NCBI GenBank assembly: GCA_959608595.1
Contig: CAUHTB010000050.1
Coordinates: forward strand, 1 to 5,967
DNA length: 5,967 nt
Source: an uncultured Veillonella sp.
GTDB lineage: Bacteria > Bacillota > Negativicutes > Veillonellales > Veillonellaceae
Direction of reading: 5' to 3'
Shown: positions 1-4,680 of the stretch, in pieces
Layout of the letters: every line of letters starts with the position of its first letter
Numbering within the stretch: position 1 is the stretch's first letter
Notes under the pieces: model-generated
Databases searched by the model: none
What the model saw: only the letters and a program-made list of their open reading frames with translations
Told to the model about the DNA's origin: nothing
Translations under genes and position numbers: made by a program

Positions 1-13
1 ATTCTCTAATATG

Positions 14-47
14 ATTAATGTATTTCCTGAATTAATGTATTTCCTGA
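14..47. repeat. Perfect 17-bp tandem duplication
   Basis: The 17-base unit ATTAATGTATTTCCTGA occurs twice back to back with no mismatch, at 14-30 and 31-47. It starts just beyond the stop codon of the C-S lyase gene, in its 3' flank on the minus strand. Read on the minus strand, each copy contains CAGGAAATACATTAAT. No convincing coding sequence or terminator hairpin covers it. The perfect identity suggests a recent slippage duplication. The neighbouring gene to the left is outside the window, so the context is incomplete. Confidence 0.9.
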
Positions 48-60
48 TGAGAGGTACCCA

Positions 61-1254
61 TTAAGGGTGTATGTACTTGATAATATTATGGGTAGCAGTC
101 TTAATATTTTCAAGGCTAGTGGCCAAGTTTAGACGTACAAAGGTGGCGTAGTTTTTACCGCCAAACCATTCGCCAAAGCTTGGTGCAATGCGGCATTTAT
201 TTTCGAATAAGTCGTGCATATCTTCAGCCTTAACATAGGCACCAAAATCAATCCATGCTAAATAGGTGCCGTCCATAGGGCTGATGCGGATTTGTGGTAA
301 TGCCGTACAAAGCTCTCGGCACAGATATTCATAATTTTCACGTATAACAGCTAGTACATCTGTGAGCCATGCCTCCGCCTCTGGATGTGTGTAGGCTACA
401 GTGATGGATGTTTCGGCAATAACGTCGGAGTCCGTATGGTATACATGAGTTTTATAGGCATTGTATTGACCCCTCAGTTTTTCGTTGGGAATGATAATCT
501 CTGCGTGGTGCAAGCTAGCCATATTAAATGATTTTGACAGAGATGACATGGAGAGTATGTTATCTGCGTAGGCGCCGTTAGATACGGATAATGCTGGCAT
601 AAAGGTTATCGGTCCCGTAATGAGGTCTTGATGGATTTCGTCGCTGATGATGAGCACCCCGTGACGCTCACAAATGCTAAATAGCTGATTCATCTCGTCT
701 TCTGCCCATACATGCCCTACAGGGTTGTGTGGATTACAGTGAATGAACAGTTTAATATCGTGTTTGGTAATCGCTGTTTCAAAGGCTTCGTAATCTACGG
801 TGTAGCGATTATCGTCACTGCGTTTCATAGGAATAGCGATGATCTGGCGCTGTGCATCGCTAGCGCTCGTATCAAAGGCGCCGTACACAGGACTTAGAAC
901 GGCAATGGCATCATTTGGTTTTGTGAAAGCCCCAATACACCACATAATGCCTGTAATGACATTTGGAGCGCTGGTGAGCCAGTCTTTAGAAAGTATACAG
1001 TTGTGGCGCCGCTTATACCAATCTATGACTGCTTCAAGATACTTGGGATTCGTCATGGTATAGCCTAATGGTTGGGCTTTTACATAGGTACAAATAGCCT
1101 CTTGTATGCACTGAGGCGGCATAAAATCCATATCGGCCACCCATAGGGGTAATAAGTCGGTGCGGCTAAATTTTAAGTGCTCGCCGTCCCATTTGCGAGA
1201 ATGGGAACCGCGGCGATCGATATAGTATGTTTCAGTAAAGTCTATTGTGTTCAT
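61..1254 (-). CDS. patB: MalY/PatB family PLP-dependent C-S lyase (cystathionine beta-lyase type)
   Basis: This is a cytosolic fold-type I PLP enzyme of 397 residues, matching the usual 385-400 of MalY/PatB proteins. The family cleaves the C-S bond of cystathionine or cysteine, giving homocysteine (or sulfide), pyruvate and ammonia; some members also act as aminotransferases or regulators. Visible motifs are PLWVADMDF (36-44), the substrate-pocket GYT (64-66), SPVYGAF with Tyr124, CNPHNPVG (173-180) with Asn177, SDEIHQDL (204-211) with Asp205 to hold the pyridine nitrogen, SLSKSFN (238-244) with Lys241 as the expected Schiff-base lysine, and FVRLNLAT (372-379) with Arg374 for the substrate carboxylate. 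The start is supported by AGAGG (minus strand, 1261-1265) six bases upstream of the ATG. After the active lysine the sequence reads NMASLHHAE where relatives usually have N(I/L)AGLxxSY. The fold is certain; the exact substrate is inferred from family, and no other methionine or cysteine gene is adjacent to confirm it. Confidence 0.87.
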   Translation of the reverse strand: MNTIDFTETYYIDRRGSHSRKWDGEHLKFSRTDLLPLWVADMDFMPPQCIQEAICTYVKAQPLGYTMTNPKYLEAVIDWYKRRHNCILSKDWLTSAPNVITGIMWCIGAFTKPNDAIAVLSPVYGAFDTSASDAQRQIIAIPMKRSDDNRYTVDYEAFETAITKHDIKLFIHCNPHNPVGHVWAEDEMNQLFSICERHGVLIISDEIHQDLITGPITFMPALSVSNGAYADNILSMSSLSKSFNMASLHHAEIIIPNEKLRGQYNAYKTHVYHTDSDVIAETSITVAYTHPEAEAWLTDVLAVIRENYEYLCRELCTALPQIRISPMDGTYLAWIDFGAYVKAEDMHDLFENKCRIAPSFGEWFGGKNYATFVRLNLATSLENIKTATHNIIKYIHP

Positions 1255-1312
1255 AGTGAACCTCTATACGTGTATGTTAATGTGGTGGGAACTAATTACT
1301 CTATCTATTATC

Positions 1313-1340
1313 AGTATACATGCATAGATATATATGTAAA
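1313..1340 (-). promoter_or_regulatory. Candidate sigma-70 promoter for the C-S lyase gene
   Basis: On the minus strand a -35-like TTTACA (1335-1340) is followed by a 16-bp spacer and a -10-like TATACT (1313-1318). Transcription would start near 1305 and give a leader of about 50 nt before the ATG. The region is very A+T rich, so chance matches are likely, but position and orientation fit. Confidence 0.45.
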
Positions 1341-1376
1341 TATACACTTAAGAATTGCTGTTACAGTATCTTCTGT

Positions 1377-1398
1377 TTCTATGCAATCCTTGCATGAA
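1377..1398. promoter_or_regulatory. Inverted repeat, possible operator between divergent promoters
   Basis: ATGCAA (1381-1386) and TTGCAT (1390-1395) form a perfect 6-3-6 dyad around TCC. The dyad extends to TTC (1377-1379) and GAA (1396-1398) if one unpaired base (1380) is allowed. It lies about 40 bp from the nearest edge of each divergent promoter, so it could serve either gene. Nothing in the sequence says which protein binds it. Confidence 0.35.
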
Positions 1399-1400
1399 TA

Positions 1401-1435
1401 GGGGCTATATTGGTATACAAAAGGTGCTATATTTG
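1401..1435 (+). repeat. Pair of 13-bp direct repeats upstream of the gltA promoter
   Basis: GGGGCTATATTGG (1401-1413) and GGTGCTATATTTG (1423-1435) differ at two positions and begin exactly 22 bp apart, about two turns of B-DNA. The second copy ends one base before the gltA -35 box. This is the geometry of a tandem activator site. An activator of nitrogen or glutamate metabolism is an inference only; the identity of the binding protein is unknown. Confidence 0.45.
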
Positions 1436-1436
1436 C

Positions 1437-1466
1437 TTGACTGTTGGGACTTTCACAATTTAGAAT
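1437..1466 (+). promoter_or_regulatory. Sigma-70 type promoter for gltA
   Basis: TTGACT (1437-1442) is followed by an 18-bp spacer and TAGAAT (1461-1466). Each hexamer differs from consensus by one or two bases. Initiation near 1473 would leave a leader of about 165 nt before the gltA start codon. No better-placed promoter is visible between it and the gene. Confidence 0.6.
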
Positions 1467-1472
1467 ATACTA

Positions 1473-1630
1473 TAGAATAGTGTGAGTCTGACCAGTGACC
1501 ACACGTCTATCGAATGGTTACAAAAGATAAATGTTAGCAGCATGTGGCGGCGTCCCTATGTGAGAGGGCTCATCGGAATGCTTAGGTGCATGCAACGCTG
1601 TAAGTATAGTACTGGATCCTTGTTAGGAGG
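1473..1630 (+). promoter_or_regulatory. Long structured 5' leader of gltA, candidate cis-regulatory RNA
   Basis: The inferred transcript has a leader far longer than translation needs. A hairpin at 1480-1504 pairs GTGTG and GTC with GAC and CACAC around one bulged A, making eight base pairs with an 8-nt loop. A distal pairing of GCATG (1540-1544) with CATGC (1589-1593), extended by two G-U pairs, would enclose a CCCT/AGGG hairpin (1554-1557 with 1565-1568). A small TCCT-TGTT-AGGA hairpin (1617-1628) would cover part of the Shine-Dalgarno AGGAGG (1625-1630). I could not match the region to the core motifs of the T-box, SAM, TPP, FMN, lysine, cobalamin, glycine or glnA classes. No ORF with a good start lies in it. 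It may be a regulatory leader or merely a long 5' UTR. Confidence 0.35.
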
Positions 1631-1638
1631 CATGTGCC

Positions 1639-2991
1639 ATGAGTAACGAATTAAAACCACTACATTTTGATGCGGATTATACAATGGAGGAAGCGCTCGC
1701 TGAGGCGAAACGTTGTCTGAATTGTCCAAAACCATTGTGCCGTATGGGTTGCCCTATTGAAAACGAAATCCCTCGTTTTATCCAAGCTATTGCGCGCGGT
1801 AACTTCGGCTTAGCCAACGATATCTTGGCAGAACGTACAAACTTGCCATCCATTTGTGGCCGCGTATGTCCACGCGAAAACCAATGCGAAGGTAACTGTA
1901 TCATGAATAAGGCGAAGAAACCGCCTATCAATATCGGTAAATTGGAACGTTTTGCTGCTGATTTTGAAAGCGTCAATGAACTTCGCAAACCTAAGAAAAT
2001 TAAACAAGATCTTGGTAAGGTTGCCGTTGTAGGTTCCGGTCCTGCAGGTTTGTCCGTAGCCGGCGATATCGCTAAACTTGGTTATGATGTAACTGTATTT
2101 GAAGGCCAATCTGAACCAGGTGGTGTACTTTTATTCGGTATTCCTGAATTCCGTTTGTCTAAATCCGTTGTACGTCGTGAAATCGCACGTCTTGAAGGTT
2201 TAGGCGTTAAATTCGTATGTAATACATTTATCGGTCAAGATAAAACATTGGATGAACTCTTCGCTGAAGGTTTTGACTCTATCTTTATCGGTACTGGTAC
2301 ACATATTCCTCAAGAAGTGCGCATGGAAAACGATGAAGTGCATGGTGTATTCCAAGCGATGTACTTGTTGACTAACGTACAATTGGTAGAAAATGGGGAA
2401 CTTGATGAAGATCAAATTCCTGTAAAAAAAGGAGACCGTGTTATCATTATCGGCGGTGGCAACGTAGCGATGGATGCGGCTCGTACATGCGTACGTTTAG
2501 GCTGCGAATCCGTAACAGTAGCGTACCGTCGTAGCCAAGAACAAATGCCAGCCTTGTTGTCTGAATACGAAGAAGCACGTGCCGAAGGCGTTCAATTCCA
2601 ATGGTTCGCTTCTCCAGTGGGTGTAGAAGGTAAAGATAAGGTGGAAGGCTTCAAATACGAAGTGATGGCTCTTAATGAAGATGGTGCGGGTATCCACGGT
2701 ACTGGTAATTTCCAAGTTATGCCTGTAGATAAAATCATTATCGCTGCTGGTCACAAACCAAATGCACGTCTTATTGGCGAAGGTAATAACTTGAAAGTAG
2801 ATGAAAAAGGCTATATCATTACATCTGAAGATCCATATGGCATGACTAACCGCGATGGCGTCTTTGCTGGCGGTGACGTTGTACATAAACCTGCTACAGT
2901 AGTACTCGCTATGCGCGAAGCTAAAAAAGCTGTTGACGGCATGGTTAAATACATGGAAATCAAAAAAGCTCAAGAAAGTACTAATCAATAA
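1639..2991 (+). CDS. gltA: NADPH-dependent glutamate synthase, homotetrameric GltA type (GltD/NfnB-like flavoprotein)
   Basis: A 450-residue soluble Fe-S flavoprotein. The N-terminal Fe-S domain has the two cysteine sets of the family: C26, C29, C34, C38 (RCLNCPKPLCRMGCP) and C73, C77, C83, C87 (ICGRVCP...CEGNC). An FAD-binding GSGPAGL follows (132-138), with Glu155 closing the first Rossmann unit. A second dinucleotide site GGGNVAMD (272-279) with YRR (296-298) suits NADPH, and a late FAD motif AGGDV (410-414) completes the fold. Length and domain order fit stand-alone GltA enzymes, the beta subunit of glutamate synthase (GltD) and NfnB/sulfide dehydrogenase. No large GltB subunit or NfnA partner is adjacent, which favours the stand-alone form but does not prove glutamate synthesis. 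AGGAGG (1625-1630) sits eight bases before the ATG. The gene has its own promoter and terminator, so it is probably monocistronic. The symbol here does not mean citrate synthase. Confidence 0.88.
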   Translation: MSNELKPLHFDADYTMEEALAEAKRCLNCPKPLCRMGCPIENEIPRFIQAIARGNFGLANDILAERTNLPSICGRVCPRENQCEGNCIMNKAKKPPINIGKLERFAADFESVNELRKPKKIKQDLGKVAVVGSGPAGLSVAGDIAKLGYDVTVFEGQSEPGGVLLFGIPEFRLSKSVVRREIARLEGLGVKFVCNTFIGQDKTLDELFAEGFDSIFIGTGTHIPQEVRMENDEVHGVFQAMYLLTNVQLVENGELDEDQIPVKKGDRVIIIGGGNVAMDAARTCVRLGCESVTVAYRRSQEQMPALLSEYEEARAEGVQFQWFASPVGVEGKDKVEGFKYEVMALNEDGAGIHGTGNFQVMPVDKIIIAAGHKPNARLIGEGNNLKVDEKGYIITSEDPYGMTNRDGVFAGGDVVHKPATVVLAMREAKKAVDGMVKYMEIKKAQESTNQ

Positions 2992-3007
2992 TCTTATAGA
3001 GATAATC

Positions 3008-3039
3008 AAAGAGGCCATACTTAGTATAGGCCTCTTTTT
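3008..3039 (+). terminator. Intrinsic terminator of gltA
   Basis: GAGGCC (3011-3016) pairs with GGCCTC (3029-3034). ATAC (3017-3020) pairs with GTAT (3024-3027) around a TTA loop, with one bulged A at 3028. Five T residues follow (3035-3039), and the flanking AAA can extend the stem. It begins 17 bp after the gltA stop codon and closes that transcription unit. On the opposite strand the downstream T-tract is short, so it works mainly on the plus strand. Confidence 0.92.
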
Positions 3040-3321
3040 ACTATAAGGATTTGATTATTATAGTGTTTTATTATTGGTTTCAGTTTACGGTCAAAGTGGA
3101 GGGTCATGTATATATGTACCTATTATGATGTAGACTAATCTAGTGTGATATTAGAATTCAAATTTGTGTTTCCTGCATAGATAATGTATAGAAATTACGA
3201 TAAATGCTTATAAAGTCTAAGCTTGTCGAGTACAACACTTGTATTTTTAGTCTTAATTACCTCTAGATATACTAAAATTCCACGAATTGATGAAATCGGA
3301 CATAACTTAATATGCAAAGAA
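3040..3321. other. Gene-free A+T-rich stretch
   Basis: No believable protein gene lies in this stretch on either strand. A 10-codon frame (3106-3138) has a GGAGG too close to its ATG. A longer plus-strand frame starting with TTG at 3223 has no ribosome binding site and runs through the hairpin at 3322-3370. A small hairpin TACAA-CAC-TTGTA (3231-3243) is followed by five T residues, but its stem is weak. The stretch may be the body of a small RNA between the candidate promoter at 3164-3192 and the hairpin at 3322-3370, or it may be decayed sequence. Confidence 0.5.
3164..3192 (+). promoter_or_regulatory. Weak candidate promoter in the intergenic region
   Basis: TTGTGT (3164-3169), a 17-bp spacer and TATAGA (3187-3192) resemble a sigma-70 promoter with two mismatches in each hexamer. 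A transcript starting near 3199 and ending at the hairpin at 3322-3370 would be about 170 nt and carry no clear ORF. In such A+T-rich DNA this match could be chance. Confidence 0.25.
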
Positions 3322-3370
3322 AAAAGCCTCGATAGAACTAATTTATGCCTTAGTTTTTATGGAGGCTTTT
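3322..3370. terminator. Long hairpin, likely bidirectional intrinsic terminator
   Basis: AAAAGCCTC (3322-3330) pairs perfectly with GAGGCTTTT (3362-3370). Inside, an ATAG/TTAT helix and the six-pair AACTAA (3336-3341) with TTAGTT (3350-3355) close an 8-nt loop, giving about 19 pairs with few interruptions. On the minus strand the stem is followed by TTTTTTCTTT; on the plus strand by TTTTCTGTT. The minus-strand tract is better, so the structure may end leftward transcripts arriving from the LUD gene and crossing the Xre regulator. It may also end any rightward transcript from the gene-free stretch. Confidence 0.75.
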
Positions 3371-3468
3371 CTGTTATCGTATTTCAACTGCTACTAGTCA
3401 CGGCCTTGGGCTAGACGTATAGTAAAAGCATAACCATGTGTTGAGTGTGAAAGTAGATAGAGGTTGCT

Positions 3469-3744
3469 ATGAATCCTATCCTATGTTGTCGTGATATACA
3501 GGTTCGACAAGAAGTTCACAAGCTAGGCGTATTAATTTTACTTTGGCGTAGACAATTGGGCATGACACAGTATCAATTAGCAGATAAATCAGGTCTAGCT
3601 CAATCTTATATAAGTGATCTTGAAAGTGGTGCTATTGATCCGCGGTGGTCCACAATTTATAGGGTTGTATCTGGATTAGGGCAAATGAGCGTACAAGATT
3701 TTCTAAATGGTCCTCAAACCATTAGAAGCCTAAGGATTCATTGA
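3469..3744 (+). CDS. Xre/Cro-C1 family helix-turn-helix regulator
   Basis: A 91-residue DNA-binding protein made of almost a single HTH_3 domain. Residues 21-80 show the family pattern: VLILLWRRQLGMTQYQLADKS, then GLAQSYISDLESGA, then WSTIYRVVSGL. The helix-turn-helix covers about 33-53, with the recognition helix near 44-52. There is no sensor or peptidase domain, so it probably acts as a small dimeric repressor; its target is unknown. The start is set by AGAGG (3459-3463), five bases before the ATG. The last seven residues (IRSLRIH) are encoded within the 3' end of the convergent LUD gene, and the domain itself ends before that overlap. No clear promoter was found: a TTGGGC/CATAAC pair (3406-3434) is only weakly similar to consensus. 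The gene has no toxin-like partner on its strand. Confidence 0.85.
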   Translation: MNPILCCRDIQVRQEVHKLGVLILLWRRQLGMTQYQLADKSGLAQSYISDLESGAIDPRWSTIYRVVSGLGQMSVQDFLNGPQTIRSLRIH

Positions 3745-4399
3745 TGATAATAATCTCCATGGTTTGCATGTTACGCATCTTTTTATAGTAAATAGTTAAG
3801 GCATTACATATACGATCTGGAGAGCCGCAGTCATAGCATTTTTCGTCCAAGGTAGCACACGGATTGAGAGAGCTCTTTTTGTTTTTCTTACTGTTAAGTG
3901 GGGCTGCTACATTTCGTGCTCGATAAATGGCAGATGCTAAGTCAGGCGTTATTTTATTAACTCCTAATACAAAGAATACCTCTTGAGAACCAAATAGAGA
4001 GGCCGCCACACGATTACCTGTGCCGTCGATATTCACCATCTCTCCCGTTTGTGAAAGGGCGTTTACCGAGGTGAGAAATACATCGCGTCCCATGGTGCGT
4101 AACGCCGTATCGCGAAAGCTTTCACCGGGCAGTGGACGCTGAATGTCTGTTATATCCTCGTTGACCTCAGATAAAGCATCATGAACACCTATTTCTAATA
4201 AAGTGCGAGAATCGCCAATGGCTACACATTTGTTTTGGATGTGATTTTTTAGATACGCAACGGCTTCGGCGGCCGTTTCAAAATAATGAACTACGAATTT
4301 ATTGCGCTCTAAGGCTTTGATTGTTTTCTCTATATCGATGGGGGTATCGTTGTTTTGAGGATTGATAACTGCGTTAATCGTCGTTTCTGTATTCGCCAT
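3722..4399 (-). CDS. LUD domain (DUF162, YkgG/LutC-like) protein
   Basis: A 225-residue LUD-domain protein. The family core is clear: IGDSRTLLEIGV (61-72), DVFLTSVNALSQTGEMVNIDG (106-126), GNRVAASLFGSQEVFFVLGVNKI (128-150). A C-terminal cysteine group, C181, C188, C191, C198 (C-x6-C-x2-C-x6-C, around CYDCGSPDRIC), could bind a metal or Fe-S cluster, as in many clostridial relatives. Family members include LutC of the L-lactate oxidation complex, but this gene stands alone without lutA or lutB. A role in lactate use is therefore only a family-level guess. The start is fixed by AGGAGG (minus strand, 4404-4409), four bases before the ATG. It overlaps the Xre gene tail to tail by 23 bp, and the ending (EIIIINESLGF) looks like a normal family C-terminus, so the overlap is not due to a lost stop in this gene. 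Confidence 0.88.
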   Translation of the reverse strand: MANTETTINAVINPQNNDTPIDIEKTIKALERNKFVVHYFETAAEAVAYLKNHIQNKCVAIGDSRTLLEIGVHDALSEVNEDITDIQRPLPGESFRDTALRTMGRDVFLTSVNALSQTGEMVNIDGTGNRVAASLFGSQEVFFVLGVNKITPDLASAIYRARNVAAPLNSKKNKKSSLNPCATLDEKCYDCGSPDRICNALTIYYKKMRNMQTMEIIIINESLGF

Positions 4400-4466
4400 G
4401 AGTCCTCCTGAATAGGTGTTTGTGATTAGAAGCTAATGTTTCGATTAGTAGTGTTTGCTATTTACT

Positions 4467-4496
4467 ATTGTATCGTTTTATAGGCTTAGCGTTCAA
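4467..4496 (-). promoter_or_regulatory. Sigma-70 type promoter for the LUD gene
   Basis: On the minus strand TTGAAC (4491-4496), an 18-bp spacer and TACAAT (4467-4472) lie about 70 bp upstream of the LUD start codon. The -10 box has one mismatch to consensus and the -35 box has two. No competing element is as good. Confidence 0.6.
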
Positions 4497-4568
4497 TGAA
4501 AGCTATATATCTTCCTTGGTATAAGAACAAATAGAGGTGAGGTATTACAATTTATTAGATTAATTATA

Positions 4569-4662
4569 GGAATAAAATCCAAATTATGTATCTATAAAAT
4601 AAAATTTTGGAATGAAATCCAACTTTGTGGTAATATTAGTATAAAGTTGGAATGGAATCCAA
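4569..4662. repeat. Array of three 14-bp repeats at exact 40-bp spacing upstream of the ATPase
   Basis: GGAATAAAATCCAA (4569-4582), GGAATGAAATCCAA (4609-4622) and GGAATGGAATCCAA (4649-4662) share the consensus GGAATRRAATCCAA. Their starts are exactly 40 bp apart. Copies two and three are preceded by TT, giving a dyad TTGGA-N6-TCCAA. The 26-bp intervals are A+T rich and only loosely alike. The last copy ends 18 bp before the ATPase ATG, so the array covers the likely promoter and 5' leader of that gene. This could be a set of phased operator sites or a structured element; it is too short and the units too small for a CRISPR array. Confidence 0.9.
4607..4636 (+). promoter_or_regulatory. Weak candidate promoter for the ATPase gene, inside the repeat array
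   Basis: TTGGAA (4607-4612), formed by the start of the second repeat, an 18-bp spacer and TAATAT (4631-4636) form a passable sigma-70 promoter. An alternative -10 is TATAAA (4640-4645). If real, one repeat overlaps the -35 box and the third lies around the transcription start, a typical layout for autorepression. The A+T-rich sequence makes this uncertain. Confidence 0.3.
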
Positions 4663-4669
4663 GTTTTGT

Positions 4670-4674
4670 AGGTG
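4670..4674 (+). promoter_or_regulatory. Ribosome binding site that sets the ATPase start
   Basis: AGGTG lies six bases before ATG 4681 and nine before ATG 4684. A GTG in the same frame at 4672 falls inside this site and has no Shine-Dalgarno of its own at proper distance. The ATG at 4681 is therefore the preferred start, with 4684 as a near-equal alternative. Confidence 0.55.
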
Positions 4675-4680
4675 ATCGAT

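Noticed and set aside
1177..1401. 74-residue plus-strand frame crossing the lyase start and promoter region
   Set aside because: It overlaps the lyase N-terminus antisense, shows no domain, and spans the promoter and dyad elements.
1540..1570. GTGGCGGCGTCCC followed by AGGG, resembling the 3' part of a T-box leader
   Set aside because: The conserved T-box core with ACCGCG is absent, there is no T-tract after the CCCT/AGGG hairpin, and gltA is not a usual T-box target.
2497..3018. 173-residue minus-strand frame opposite gltA
   Set aside because: It is an antisense shadow of a well-supported gene, with phenylalanine-rich composition and no recognisable domain.
3106..3138. 10-codon frame after GGAGG, possible leader peptide
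   Set aside because: The GGAGG is only three bases from the ATG, no gene follows closely and no attenuator-like pairing was seen.
3223..3414. 63-residue plus-strand frame with hydrophobic ends
   Set aside because: It starts with TTG without a ribosome binding site and runs straight through the terminator-like hairpin at 3322-3370.
3469..4399. Xre regulator plus LUD gene as a toxin-antitoxin pair
   Set aside because: The genes converge rather than share an operon, and the LUD fold is not a known toxin.
4569..4662. Repeat array as a mini CRISPR
   Set aside because: Units of 14 bp with only three copies, A+T-rich non-unique intervals and no cas genes do not fit a CRISPR array.
4672..4680. GTG at 4672 as the ATPase start
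   Set aside because: The GTG lies inside the AGGTG ribosome binding site for ATG 4681 and has no suitable site of its own.
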